Made by a program: the position numbers and the translations under genes
Shown: positions 11,091 through 23,110 of the stretch, in pieces
Numbering within the stretch: position 1 is the stretch's first letter
Layout: each line of letters begins with the position of its first letter
Assembly: GCA_026826555.1 (NCBI GenBank)
Contig: JAKSZT010039123.1
Location: 828,196-892,195 of the forward strand
DNA from: Tolypeutes matacus
Taxonomy: Eukaryota > Chordata > Mammalia > Cingulata > Chlamyphoridae
Length of the DNA: 64,000 nt
Direction of reading: 5' to 3'
Notes under the pieces: generated by a model
Seen by the model: the letters and a program-made list of their open reading frames with translations, nothing else
Told to the model about the DNA's origin: nothing
The model's database searches: none

Positions 11091-11369
11091 AGATTTTGAT
11101 GCTTCAGTGGCCTCTCTACACTTGGTATCTCCTTTTTAGGAAGAGTTTCTTACCAATTTATTGGAAAAAAGCAGAGTTAGCCAAACCTGGAGTCAGACTT
11201 CTTGGAACCAATAACTAGGTTGAAGACCCTGCATGTCCTGAGAATAGGAAAGATGCTTTTGTAACAGAAGGAAAGGGACTATTCACCAAAATAACAGAAA
11301 GAACATGTCTGGATGTGGATCTTGTGATTGTTGAAAAAGGCATTGGAGACCAGGACGTGGCATGTGCTG

Positions 11370-13900
11370 AGAATGCCCTAGTAAGGCACAAACACACCAC
11401 AGAATGGGAGATAAACTCTGAAGTCTGCCATTATCAGTGATGTTCTTACAGGTGTAGCCTGCCAGGACATCCTTTCCAGGTTAGTGGGCAGGTTATTGCA
11501 TCTTGCACATCCTACCACCAAAAAAGAGGCAACAATATCTGTTACACTTTTTTTGGATTGTGGAGATAGCGCATAATGCACTTGGGGATAATTCTATGGT
11601 CCATTTATCACACAACCTACCAGGCTGCCAGTTTTGAGGGCCTAAAGAAAGAGAGGGTTCTGCAGCAGGTTTGGTCTGTGATCCAAGCAGCTCTGCTATT
11701 TGAACCATATAACCTGGCGAAAACATAGTGCCAGTTAACTGTGGTGACAAAGATGTGGTATGGAATCTCTTTCAAGCCCCAGTAGGAGAGCTGAAGCACA
11801 GACCTTGAGGTCCTAGAGCAAGGCCATGGTGTCCCTAGAAGAGTTTTCTTTGTTCAAAAAGCAGGTGTTAGAATGTTGCTGGACCCTAGTAGAAATTAAA
11901 TATCTAAGAAAGGGGATATAAAGTGACTATGTGACTAAAATTGCCTATTTTATATTATTATGGTTAGATAGTAACAATAAATTATATGATAGAACTGGTA
12001 CAAGTCCAGGGGGCACAACTAAGGTACATAAATAGGTGGCCTAGACTTTCATGTTACCCTCCTTTGTTGTACTATTGCCTCTCCCTTAACTCTCATCTAA
12101 GACCTCATGGGGATTTCCCTATGTTTAGTTGATAGAGGAGCAAGAAACCTAGGTCCTATTCTGGTTGGAGGAGCTTCATATTAGGGTGGAAGTGAAAAAA
12201 GAATGCTGCCTCACTACAGCCTCAGTCAGAAATGGCTCTGAAAGACAGTGATGTGGGGAACTCCTCCTACCAGGTAGGGTTTGGAGTAATATGCTTGGTC
12301 ATCAACTTGGTGCACAGGGGAAAGTAGTCTGAAGTATGGATATACATGGACTCTTGAGCAGTGGAAATGACTTCAGTGGTTGGTCAGGGGCCCAGAAGAA
12401 GAAAAAGTGGAGGATGAAAGACAAAGAAGTCTGGGGAAGAACATGTGGATGGCTATATGACAATGCTAACTAAAATATGTAGATATATATGTCTCACATC
12501 AATGCCTACCAGAAGATCGACATCTCTGAGGAAGCCCTGAATAAACAGGGGCAGGATGACTCACCCTGAGAGGTGAAAAAGCCTCTATCCTCACCCCCTC
12601 CAGGATTGTATAATGGTCCCTTGAACTGAGTGGCCATGGTGGCAGAGGTGGCAACTATGCAATGGTCCAACAGCATAAATCATAAATCTTTTACCAGGAC
12701 CAATCCCATTACTGCCATTGTTGAATGTCTGATCTGTCAGTATCAGAGAACAACACAAGTAAGTCATATGAAAAGGTGGCAACCATCAGTGCTTGGTAGC
12801 TTGTTGATAACATTTGATACCTTATACCCTGGAGGAAGCAATGATTTATCCTTCCTGAGACTGATGCATATGCCGAGTGTGGGCTTGTCTTCTTGCCTAC
12901 ATGCCTCAGCCAGCACTGTTATCAGAGTTCACAGAGTGGCTAATTTACTTTTATGGACTCTTACCCAGTATTGCCTTGAATCACTATTAATTTATGGTAA
13001 GGAGGTGACAATGGGCATGAGCTCAGGCTGCACTTCCCTCAATATGCCATATCATCTACAAACTGCTGGCCAGATGGAATGTTTGAGTGTCTTTTAAATG
13101 TGCAGCTGATAACTAATATATATACTACCATTTTAAAATGGGGGGCTGGAACAGCTAGGACTCAACCAGCATTCTTATTTTTATGAGATTCTGATACATG
13201 ATCTCCCTCGCATAAAGGCTTCAGGGTAACCATATTTTGAATATGGTAAGAAATCTCCAAAGGCATGTGTCCCTAGGGAGAGACAGAGGCAGAAACTCTA
13301 TCATTTTTATGACCTAGTTTTGGAAGTCACACAGCATTAGTTATACCTAATTCTCTTTGTTCACCATAATGAACTACGTTCCATATCTTGATAAGGAAAT
13401 GGCAAAGTTCTAGAAGAGCATGTGGGACCATGAATATTGCTGTGGCTATATTTTGAAAAATACAAACTGCCCTATCTGTGGAATCTGTGTTTCCTGTTTT
13501 CTAAATTTTGGATTGTGTGTCTAGTTGTTTCTTTTAGTGTTTCTTCTCCAAAGGGATGCTTTTATCAGGGGCACAGTAAGGGTTTCACTAAACCTAACTC
13601 TATGGCTGATGTTTGGGTATTCTGGGGTTCTCCTGTTAGGCAAAATGCAGACAAAGAATGAGTTACTATATAGACAGGAACAATTGATTTTGTTTACCAT
13701 GAGGAATCTAGGTTTGCTGCTGCATAATGGAGGCAGGGAAGATCATACTTGGAATTCAGGGGCATACTGGGGAACTTTTTTGGTGCTTCAATTAGTAGTG
13801 ATAAGACTAAATGGACACTTGCAGCAGCCATGGTGTGATATGGGAAATGTAACCAGAGGCTCAAACTTCTCAGAGATAAAGGTCTGGGTTGTTTTCTAAT
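11370..13900 (+). mobile_element. ERVL-type endogenous retrovirus, pol remnant
   Basis: An ancient retroviral relic on the plus strand. Short blocks match the late pol gene of ERVL-group elements in order: a segment after the reverse-transcriptase core (about 11580-11850), an integrase-like part with a CxxCQ zinc-binding remnant and a 'YHxQTAGQ'-like strip (about 12630-13090), and a dUTPase-like strip at the end (about 13690-13895). The last is characteristic of ERVL, where dUTPase follows integrase. Frames change repeatedly and stops interrupt every part, so nothing is functional. No gag or env was recognised, and no matching LTR pair was found. It lies between receptor copies 1 and 2. Confidence 0.7.
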
Positions 13901-13904
13901 TGAA

Positions 13905-15700
13905 AAAAAAACAACAACTGGATGAGCAGAAGTCTGACCATAAGTGAGGAGAATCTAGAATGAATGAAAGAGGAGGGAAATGATGAATATTAATTCTGCA
14001 TTTGGAAAAATCCTAGAGGGTTCTGTAGCTTGTTCCTCTAGATATTTTGTTATAAATCTTTTTTCTTTATTTTGCAATTTCTGCCACTTTGAAGGAGCAG
14101 TGATGGGATACAGTTAATGTATTTAGCTTGAAGCATACATGGATCTGTGTAGCACAAGATGAAGGATGTGGCGTACACTATGGGTATCCCTGCCATATGC
14201 TCTCAGCCAGAATATCCTGACAGCATCCTATGCAATCCTCTGTGACTCCTGAAAACCTGAAGATTTTCTCTCAGTCTACAGAGAGGAAGACATGAAGTGC
14301 TAGGGAGCACTTTTAAGCTAACGATGAATTGGTGTTGGAGGATAAAGATCCCTGCTTCCTTATCCCTTAAGTGGGATAACTCTGAGGCATTTTCTACACT
14401 GTGTCCCAAAGCTCCCCACTGAGTTTGAAGCCCTACTCTGTTATTTACTCTATTGATTTCCTTCACTTCTTTGTTTCCTTTCTCTATATCCTAACAATAC
14501 TTCAGGGGAAACTCTCCCAATACTTTTCTTGCAATTAAATACTGTCTCAAGATTTGCTTCTGAAACAATGCAAATTAAGACTCTTATATACAGTCCTATC
14601 AGTTTTGAAATTTAAAAAGGAGGTGGTCTCCAAGTTATCTGCCATTTAACTTCACAATTTTACTCCTCCTATGTCCACATTAGTTTTCCTTTCTCAGGAT
14701 GAGACCCCAAAACATTGACCAATAGTTGTGGGACTGTTTTTCTCAAATTCTGTCATATATTATCAAATATAGGTGAAGAAAGGAAACTGTAGGAACTATA
14801 TTTGCTTAAAAATATTTTAGACAATTTTGAGTTTTAAAAACCTCATATACTGCTTTTCTTCCTTTTATTCTCTTATTACACTTGCAGCAGAATGGAGAAA
14901 GTATTTTTAGCCCCATTTCTCAAATGCTGAAAGTAATACTCAGACTCGAAAGAGTGTTTTGAAGAACACAGAGGGGAATAATAACAAATTTGGTACTAGA
15001 TCTGAATTTTCTAATGTCAGTTCTGATTCTTTCCACCTGTCTACAATCTGTTTGAACTTCACAAGAACTGCAAGAAAGTCTGTCTAGTTAATGTGTTGGT
15101 CAGACCCAGAATCTTGAGTTTTATCCTGGGTGAGGTTCTGACATTTTAGTTTTAGGAAGATTCTCTATGGCAAACTGTCACCAAGCACAAACTCTCTGCT
15201 AGGCCCTGTGCTGCTGGGGATGTGGAGACAAAGAAGAAGAAAGCAGTAGGTGCACATTCATCATTGCTAGACTATAACTCATAAGATAGTGAGGGTTGTA
15301 TAAAGGTACATGGTTTCCTTTACAATCCCACTTGCCCTTGAGATTGGAGCATGGTCCACCATAGCCAACACATGTCCAGGACCAGATCTCACTCTGTTAA
15401 CAGAGAATAAAACAAGTTTTACTTGCCTGAGACCTGCCTTCCACTATAACCTCGTTTTCTGTTACTTCCTTCTCTAGATATACTTGACTGTTTGCTCTCC
15501 TGGGAAAGCAAACCTGATGATTCCTTAGGTTGCAACATCCTTTTTCTCACTAAAATTTCCCACTTTCTCATGTCAATCCATATTCCCTCATCTACAAAGT
15601 ATACCTCTCCTTTTGAAAGTATCCAGCCAAAATAGAGCCTGCAGAAAACCCCTAAACCCTATGACTCTAAGGCCAAACATTGAGGCCTCAGAATGTTGAA
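13905..15700. other. Unassigned stretch downstream of the ERVL relic
   Basis: No gene is visible. The part at 14080-14480 could be a decayed 3' LTR of the ERVL relic, but I cannot show that. The rest is AT-rich and not recognised. Confidence 0.35.
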
Positions 15701-15714
15701 CATGCACAGAATAG

Positions 15715-16165
15715 GCACAGCATTTGCTTCCTAGGGCTGTCCTAACAAAGTCCCAAAAATGGAGGCCTGAGGACATGCTAGTTCATTCTTTCACTCTTCT
15801 GAAGGCTGTGAGTCTAAAGTCAAGGTGTCAGCAGGCCCTGTGCTCTCTGAAGGCTCTAAGAGGGAGTACTTCCTTGTCTCTTCCTAGTTTCTGATGTTTA
15901 CTAGAAATCCTTGGCATTCCTTGGCTTTTGGTAGCATTACTCCAATCTCTGCCTCTGTCTTCACCTGTCTGGCTTCCCTCTGGGTCTGTGTCTTTTCTCC
16001 TCTTCTTTTAAGGACACCAGTCCAGATTTGTGCTCTCCCTTATTCAATATGTCCTCATCTTAGCTTGGTTACGTCTGCAAAGGCTCTCTTTCAAAAGAAG
16101 GTCACATTCACAGGTACTGGGGTTTAGGACTTCAGCATATCTTTTAGGGGAACATAATTCAACCC
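15715..16165 (-). mobile_element. MaLR-like solo LTR (MLT1 type)
   Basis: The plus strand shows the LTR in reverse order: 'gcttcctagggctgtcctaac', 'gtctaaagtcaaggtgtcag', 'ttggcattccttggctttt', 'aaggtcacattcacaggtac', then 'cttttaggggaacataattc'. It is the opposite-strand relative of the copies at 2795 and 57690. It lies 0.35 kb downstream of receptor copy 2. Confidence 0.75.
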
Positions 16166-16214
16166 ACAATAGGTATTGATCAAATATTTGTCCGATGAGT
16201 GAATGAGTGATTAA

Positions 16215-16345
16215 TACAATAAAAAGAATCTTTATTGGCATTTACAACATATCACTGCATATATTAATCCTTACCAAAATACTATAAGCTAGGTACTAAA
16301 TTATTTCCATTTAATTCAAGAGGAAATCAAAGAAGGTATTGAGAA
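16215..16345 (-). repeat. MIR-like fragment
   Basis: Weak reverse-strand MIR-like order ('taatccttaccaaaatacta', then 'tttccatttaattcaagagg'). Confidence 0.4.
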
Positions 16346-16515
16346 AATACATGTAAAATACTTGAAAAGTAAATAAATGAAAACAGCTTTTCAGTATTAT
16401 CTACATTCTTTCCCTGGGTGCACATACCAAAGCTCTTTTTAGGACTTGATGTATCCAGGAATTGATTTCTTGGTATAACAACTTTTTTTCAGGGTCCCCA
16501 AACTTGTAATTATCA

Positions 16516-17478
16516 TCAGCTCCAGGTTTCCCCTCTCAGCACTCTGATCATGCCCCCCCTGATGGGCTTGGATTTGACACTGTAGATGATGGGGTTGAGC
16601 ACAGGGGGTATCAACAGGTACACGTAGGCAACCATGGCATGTACAATGTGAGGCAGGTGCTTCCCAAAACGGTGGATCATGGACATTGTGATGCCTGGGA
16701 TGAAGAAGACAAACACAGCCAAGATATGGGAGACACAAGTGTTCAGAGCCCGAAGGCGCTCCCGGGGAGAGGCCAGCCCCAGGACTGTACGCAGGATGAG
16801 GGTATAGGACAGAACAATGAGCAGAGAGTCTATGCCCCCAGTAGACACAACCACATAGAGCCCATAAAGGATGTTTATGGTGATGTCAGCACAAGCTCTT
16901 CTCATTACATCAGGGTGAAAACAGAAGGAGTGGGACAAGAAGATCTTGTTAGGGCAGAAGTTCAGACGTTTAAGCAGAAAGGGCACTGGGAAGAGGGACA
17001 GGGTAGCACGAGCCACAATTGCCATCCCAATCCTGATGATGACATTATTTGTGAGGACAGCAGCATAGCGAAGAGGGTTAGAGATGGCCACAAAGCGGTC
17101 AAACGACATGGCCAGGAGTACCGACGACTCCACCACAGAGAAGGAGTGGAGGAAGAATATCTGGACCAGGCAGGCATTGAAGCCGATAAACCTGTGGTCA
17201 AACCAGAGCACAGCCAGGGTGGTGGGCAGTGTGGACAAGGTGAGGCCCACGTCGGTGAGGGCCAGCAAGGACAAGAAATAGTACATGGGCTGGTGCAGGC
17301 TTGGGGTCTTCCTCACAGCCAGGAGGATCAGGCAGTTTCCAATGAGGGCCACAGAGTACATGGAGGAGAAGGGGATGGAGATCCAGCCACGGACGGCCTC
17401 CATCCCTGGGATGCCAACCATCAGGAAAGCAGGTGGCTGGAAGAAGGAGATGTTGGCATAGCCCTGGGATGGGAGCAT
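16516..17478 (-). CDS. Olfactory receptor, class I, family 51 (tandem copy 2)
   Basis: An intact 320-aa odorant receptor in a single coding exon, aligning without gaps to the copies at 5423 and 24836. Seen: GN at 47-48; LHQPMYYFLS (61-70); TM3 Cys103; SFDRFVAISNPLRY (125-138); ECL2 cysteines 175, 186 and 196; TCVSH (247-251); PPVLNPIIYS (291-300). The N-terminal sequon is at N9 (NIS) instead of N7, because the Asn-Ala-Thr of the other copies is changed. Other private changes include Arg30 before TM1, Ile46 in TM1 and Ile107 in TM3. Leu204 is kept, unlike copy 1. Expected role: volatile or acid ligand detection by Golf signalling in olfactory cilia. The ligand is unknown and no orthologue name is claimed. 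Confidence 0.93.
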   Translation of the reverse strand: MLPSQGYANISFFQPPAFLMVGIPGMEAVRGWISIPFSSMYSVALIGNCLILLAVRKTPSLHQPMYYFLSLLALTDVGLTLSTLPTTLAVLWFDHRFIGFNACLVQIFFLHSFSVVESSVLLAMSFDRFVAISNPLRYAAVLTNNVIIRIGMAIVARATLSLFPVPFLLKRLNFCPNKIFLSHSFCFHPDVMRRACADITINILYGLYVVVSTGGIDSLLIVLSYTLILRTVLGLASPRERLRALNTCVSHILAVFVFFIPGITMSMIHRFGKHLPHIVHAMVAYVYLLIPPVLNPIIYSVKSKPIRGGMIRVLRGETWS

Positions 17479-17526
17479 CCTTGGAAGGCAGATAAAGTCT
17501 CCAGAATGATGTTACCTCTTCAATCT
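17479..17526 (-). other. 5' UTR and predicted 3' splice site of receptor copy 2
   Basis: On the minus strand 'ccttgtctgcccag' ends at 17525, giving an exon start at 17524, 46 nt before the ATG. Sequence and spacing match the other two paralogues. Confidence 0.65.
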
Positions 17527-17849
17527 GGGCAGACAAGGACACTAAAAGAGTACTGTCATTAGGGTGACATTTATTTTTGCTGTATAGGTTTTCCATTAAA
17601 TTTTTCCCATTTACCCAGTCCCTACTGTGTATTACTAACTTTTTCAAGAATTTGCATATATTGGCTCATAGGCCCTTCAAAGAAATGCAGGCTGTGGGAG
17701 ATAGTTTAGTATAACTTCTCCATGATTACCAGAAAATAAATGACTGAGATGGGTATAAAATTTGTTTCCAGCTATAAATTCTATAATGTTTCCATTCTAC
17801 CATGCAATGTCTGTATTATGTATATGAGATGATGTTTAATATGCTTCTA

Positions 17850-18110
17850 AAATGTAAAGCACTCTATAAATGCCCACTATAATATCATTATCATTACTCT
17901 CTTTATTCCATTGATACTGCATTTTGCAAGACTAAGTGCTTTCACATTTATTATCTCAGTGGATTCTCACCATTACCTTGCATGATAGAGAAGGGAAATA
18001 TCTTGGCTAATGTGAAAGGAGAGAAATTATTGAGTCCATCAGAGGCTTTCATAACAAACCAGCTATTAAACTCAAGACCTTTTTCTCTGGTATTGGAGAG
18101 GTTGACTATA
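17850..18110 (-). repeat. MIR-like fragment
   Basis: Reverse-strand MIR-like order: 'gcactctataaatgcccact', 'aagtgctttcacatttatt', then 'aaccagctattaaactcaa'. It is decayed. Confidence 0.45.
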
Positions 18111-18119
18111 AATCCTAGG

Positions 18120-19920
18120 ACGTTCTCTTTTAATCAAGTCCCAATAATGGTAAAATCCCTGGCTAAGCATGGAAATAGGTGATAAAAGAGTTTTGGTAAA
18201 TGAAGCATCAATTGATCCTCACCAGGTCACTGAGAACTCTCAAATATTTAGGGTCAATATATACCTAAGCCAGAGAATATCACCTTGGGTCATTGGATAC
18301 CCTTCCCATCCAGGCTCCAAATTTCCCTGAAGGAATCATTCAGCATTCCCCACAACCCCTTAGAGCACCTATCTTGAGATCTCCATGTACCCTAGGAGTG
18401 TGCCTCCCTGTAAAATGTTCAGCATTGGCATCTTCTGCTGTAACTGAGAGAGCTGAAGCTGCAGTGCCAAAGTTAGAATTTCCACAGGCAGCACTGAAAG
18501 TATGACGCAAAGACATAAATGTAGGATCCTTTCATATCCAGGGGGTTCTGTCCTAGTAGTGAATTTGTTAATTTATCAATTACTGAATGTCTTTTATATG
18601 CCTGACAGTGGTCTCCTCATCTTTTTGTTTGCTGTTTGTAAATAATTCCTCTCAGCTTCTAAAACAACCACGTAGGGTCGTTATCATCACTGTCTCCTTT
18701 TTATAAATAATAATAACAATAACAATAATAATAATGATGATGCAAAAAAAAAAAAAAAAAAACACAACTGGATGACAGAGATTTAAAGAGTTCTTCTAGG
18801 CTGGAAGTGATAGAGTTCAAATTCAAATTCAGGACTGTTTAGCTTTAAAGACTTTCAACTGTCTCAGACTGCCTGAATTGGCCATGGCTATACTAGATAC
18901 TGGAGATTCATAGTGTGGGACTGGAAGAGCTTGTTTACCTCTGATGATCAATGGTGGCATATTCTGAGGCTCTGCAGATTAAGTCTTTTCCTATTTCTCC
19001 AAAAATTTTCCTTTTACTCCTCATTGTTACTGTTTGGGGGTGTTTTAACAAAGCCATTTAACTTTTTTTGTGCTGATTATCTCCCCATTCTTGCTTTTCT
19101 TTTTCTCAATCCATGACACATTTTCTCCCCAGAAACCTCATTCAATCTCATTTATTTCTGATTTTGATGACTTAAAGATCTCTGTCCTTATCTAGAAGGT
19201 AAACACTTTTTTTTTTTTGGCAGGGACAAGCAATGAATAAATAAGTGAATGAAAAACTGAATGACCCTTTCATAAACATCACTCCCTTCCTCCCCAACCC
19301 TAAATACAGTATCTCTAACAGGCATATGCATAACTCATGCATATATTTTTCTATAGTAAAGCCCAGTGGCTCCCTCAAATTAATAAAAGTAATGTCCAAT
19401 TTTATTTGTGTTTAATTGAGGTCAATCTAGGAAATATTTGTTGCTTGTAGCTTTAATCATAAGAATCGAGGGTGAATTCTCTCTAGTTTGCATAAGTCTG
19501 AGGATAAGGTTTACCTGGAATTATAGTTCCTTTCCTTTCACCCTGCATTGATTTAACTACTAAAGAGTGATTCATAAACCTTCTATCCCTTGTCTTAGAC
19601 CTTGTCCTTATCTCCTAGTTCATAGGGCTTATGTAATTCTGGGTAATTGTCTGATCTATTGCTCCTAGCTCTAGTAGAAAGTTCCAAAGGCTAAATATTA
19701 CAAGAAATTGGGAACTCACAGGAAAAATGGTAGGGTACCTTTTAAGAAAAGTTGCCAAAAATTTGGGGCAACTTTTGCAGAATCAGCCAATTTTCCTCTT
19801 GTCTCCTGATATTGGTCTTTCCATCCCTTCTCATATATTGTAAATATAGTATTATGAGGAGCCTGACATTGGGGAGGTATTTTGTGTGGTGAAATAATGG
19901 TTGTTGTTGTTTGTTTGTTT
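18120..19920. other. Leader-intron sequence of receptor copy 2, mostly unassigned
   Basis: Contains a MIR-like scrap at about 18640-18700 and an (AAT/AAC)n then poly(A) tract at 18703-18763. No coding sequence is recognised. Confidence 0.4.
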
Positions 19921-19929
19921 TGTTCTTTT

Positions 19930-20290
19930 ACTAAAATGCCCATTTGTCATGTTTCATGGTTCACATGAACTAAGAAAATATTAGTCTATGGTTGATGGCA
20001 AGGCCCCAGGATGTGTAGGTCCATTGAGGGTGATGGGCCACACTTGTGGGAGATGTTTGTGTGGGATGTTGTGGGAGGTGTGGGAGGTGGGGAACATGGG
20101 AATCCCTGTACTTTCCATGTAATATTTAGGTAATCTAAGTACCTTTTAAAAATATATATATATTTTATATATATATAACATTTTTGTAAGCAAATGCACA
20201 CATATGCATATATATTTATATATCATTTTATAAATATTGGTATGTACTGTGAAAAATTTGATTTTTACCCACAATAAAAAAATAAAAATA
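19930..20290 (+). mobile_element. LINE-1 3' UTR-like copy joined to an A-tailed end
   Basis: The part up to about 20150 matches the ends of the L1 3' UTR copies at 3530 and 47645 ('ggcaaggccccagga', 'gtaatctaagtacctttt'). From 20168 a different ~100-bp end follows, nearly identical to the end of the element at 8416-8979 and closing in A-rich sequence. One element may be nested in the other. Confidence 0.55.
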
Positions 20291-20980
20291 AAATAAATAA
20301 AGAAATAAATATTGTAAGGCCAGATTTGGTTTTCTGTTTTTATCTCCAGGACTCAGCTATTTAAAAATTATGACTCTCCCTTGGGGAAATAAGAAAAATG
20401 TGGATGGTCTTTAAATCAAACAACACTGTAGGATTCTGTGAGTCTGTGGTTGCGTATGCCTGGGAAAGCTGAGTTGCCAGGAAGCAGAAGGATGAATCTA
20501 TCATGTTTCCTCTCCATTTCCCCAAAGTTAAGTGCTTACACTCAAGGATCTTCACACTCAGAAGAATGTGAAGGGCAATTTCCTACCGAGAGTTGAGATA
20601 CTAAGCAAACATTCAGTCTCAGATCATTTCCTGAATGTCTGCTGGCATGGGACTTTTAGACATCCTTGTTCTGTTGCCATACTTTAGAGAAGTCATCTAA
20701 TCTTCTGGGACATATATTCTGGGATTCTGAATCATTATTTGAATTGGGAAATCCTGTGCACCACAAGAAAGTAGCCTCTTCCACTTCTTGTCTCTTATCT
20801 AGGGGTGTAGACCTACTATTTATAGAAATCCTGCTTCTGACATCTGCTCATAACACACCCCATTGGCTCCTCGACCTGGCAGCAAATGACCGAGAGGGGA
20901 TCTTAGAGATGGCTTGTCATCCAGGACCCCACCCTTTTTAATATTATACAGGGGCTTTGTGGGGGCCCCAAGCTACTTAC

Positions 20981-21130
20981 CTTGCTTGTTGTTCCTAGCT
21001 GCCCTACTCCTCCACATCCTGTGGGAGCCCAGGAGGATTCTGCAGCTGAGGTGTTGTCTTTATACCACTGGCTGAATGCCTTGGTGAGTTGCCTCTCCCT
21101 AAGGATACTCAAGCCATGAGCCCCAGAGAA
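20981..21130 (-). other. Candidate non-coding leader exon of receptor copy 2
   Basis: On the minus strand the block ends at 20981 in a good splice donor, 'caag' then 'gtaagtagct'. It lies 3.5 kb upstream of the predicted acceptor at 17524. It aligns to 28871-29000 near the third paralogue, for example 'acatcctgtgggagcccagga' against 'acatcctgaaggagcccagga'. A sequence resembling an EBF/Olf-1 site, 'tccctaagga', lies at 21096-21105. The 5' edge is not defined. Confidence 0.5.
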
Positions 21131-21139
21131 GATTCTCTA

Positions 21140-22335
21140 CTTAGTTATTCCTAGGCAATAAGAAATGTGAGGGGTGTGCATATTCAGATGGAGATGCATA
21201 AGGAAGGTGGGACTTTTGAGCATATGAGCTGTGAAGAGGAGAGGAGGGCCAGAAACATCATCTCTCTGGCTCAAGGAGCACCCATTCCATCCTACCACAT
21301 CTGCATGAGATTTTACCGGACATGTCAATCTTTCCCTTTTACTATGCTCCTCAGTGTTATCATCTCTGCCCCTTGGAGTCACACAGAACCGTTTCTGGCC
21401 CCTTCAGGTTACACAGCCTTTCAGAAATATAGGTTCAGCAACATCTATTTCCCTCCACTTCCCCCTCGGCCCCCATGAGTATTCAAACTGGCTAAGCAGT
21501 TCCACTTTGTCTGGTCCCCACATGAAATCGTGGAAGCTTCATTCTGTTCAACAAAAAAATATGTATTGAGTACCCTGAGAGGGGGGAGTAAAGAACCCTA
21601 AAAGAGAGAAGGAGAACTGAATAGGGGCAGAAATCTCTGCTTATTTTATCCTTAGAGATGTGGCATGTCTTCCAACGTAGGAAGTTTTCCTTGCTGTCTT
21701 GCTCCATCCTCAGAGGCCTCCTCCTAGAATCAGAGGCTGGATTCTAGAAGAATCTTAAGTGAACATTTATGTTTCCCAACATTTGCCTCTTGTTTCAATG
21801 TCACATATCCCCAGTGTCTCTGCCATTAAGGAAATTGCCTTATTGGGTGTCTCTTTGGGGTGACTGCAGAATGAAAGCATATCTATCCCAGAGAAACTGA
21901 ATTTTGAGAGGTGAACATGTGTAACCAAAGGTTAGAGTCTTTTTTTCAGTAGTATAATCTCAGGTTAAAGTGGACAGCTGGAGGAGGACATTCTTGAGCA
22001 GGGAGGTGACTTTTTGGAGCAAGGAATGTGTAATTGCTCCACATGTGTGACGGGCTACATTTATAGCTGCCATTGCCTGGACTGTGGTGTGAACTTAGTA
22101 ACTAGTTGTTGAACAAATGAATGAATAAGTGTCAGGTTATTTCATCAGTAAATATGATTCATGAATAGGTTTGTTCAAGTAACATCTGTGAAGCCACCTC
22201 TGGGTCAGTCCTTCGACCAAGAAATTCTCACTGAATGAAGGCACTCAGTGTGAATCAGACCTCAGTGCTGCCCTTGAAGAACTAGAATAGGACATGGATA
22301 AAAAGGATAATTTCAGTAGCATGAGATAAGTGCTC
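21140..22335. other. Unassigned stretch upstream of receptor copy 2
   Basis: No gene is visible. About 22085-22130 resembles an L2 end ('gttgaacaaatgaatgaata'). This is likely to hold the promoter side of copy 2, if 20981-21130 is its leader exon. Confidence 0.35.
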
Positions 22336-22349
22336 TAAGGGAGTTATGT

Positions 22350-22513
22350 TGGGAAGCGGCTGTGGCTCAATCAGTAGGGCTCCCGTTTACCATATGGGAG
22401 GCCCCGGGTTCGGTTCCCCGGGCCTCCTGGTGAAGGCAAGCCCGCCCGCACGGCGTGGTTAGCTGACCTAGCGAGCACAAGCAGCAAGGGGGGGATAAAT
22501 GAATAAATAAATA

Positions 22514-22546
<33 letters not shown>
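22350..22546 (+). mobile_element. DAS-type tRNA-derived SINE, full length
   Basis: The copy begins 'gggaagcggctgtggctcaa' and carries a pol III A-box ('tggctcaatcagtagg') and a B-box ('gggttcggttcc'). A unique body, a (TAAA)-type stretch and about 27 A residues follow. A perfect 14-bp target-site duplication, 'taagggagttatgt', flanks it (22336-22349 and 22547-22560). The family is known from armadillos. It is L1-mobilised; copies at 33914 and 53829 differ in the B-box arm. Confidence 0.9.
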
Positions 22547-22794
22547 TAAGGGAGTTATGTACAAGTTGCAGAGGAAGCAGAGGAAAGGAGATCAAGGAAC
22601 AGGAAATAGAAGATGGGACCTTTTATATCTTCCTGCAAGAACAAGATTCTGCCAGTTAGGATGGCCCACTGCCAGGAGTTGTGCACTTGTGGGTCCATCC
22701 TTCTGTTGCCTACATTTGGAGATAATCTGGAGGAGGATTGCTAGAGATCTCAGAGAGTTTAATTTTTGACCAGAATATAGACCCTATACTTCAT

Positions 22795-23110
22795 TCTTTC
22801 ACTGTCATTCACTCATTCATTCAAAATTTAAAAAAATATTCATTGAGTGGGGAACTTTTATGTGCCAGGTCCAAGTTAGGCACTGAAGACACAAGGATAA
22901 CTAAAACATGGTCTCTGGTCCCTGGCCTCAAGGATTTCACAGTATTATATACAATTATTTATAATTACAATACAGTGTGTTAAATATTATATGGAAGGAA
23001 GCACAGGGTGTTCAGGGATCACAGTTGAAGCACCTGACTTGGCTTGTGGTGGGAGATGGAAGAGTCTTAGGTTCAGTCTTAATGGAAATCACAGTCTGAT
23101 CAAAAAGAAA
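22795..23110 (-). repeat. L2 fragment, antisense
   Basis: The plus strand begins with the reversed L2 end ('cattcactcattcattcaaa', 'atattcattgagtgggg'), then 'tatgtgccaggtcc' and 'tggtccctggcctcaagg'. This is the usual reverse order of an L2 3' part. Confidence 0.65.

Noticed and set aside
16639..17562. A 307-codon open frame on the plus strand opposite receptor copy 2, with similar antisense frames opposite copies 1 and 3
   Set aside because: It mirrors the codon pattern of a conserved receptor gene, is broken in the other two paralogues and has no recognisable domain.
21096..21105. An EBF/Olf-1 binding site as a firm promoter call
   Set aside because: It has one mismatch to the usual palindrome and no equally good match in the other two paralogues, so it is only mentioned within the leader-exon entry.
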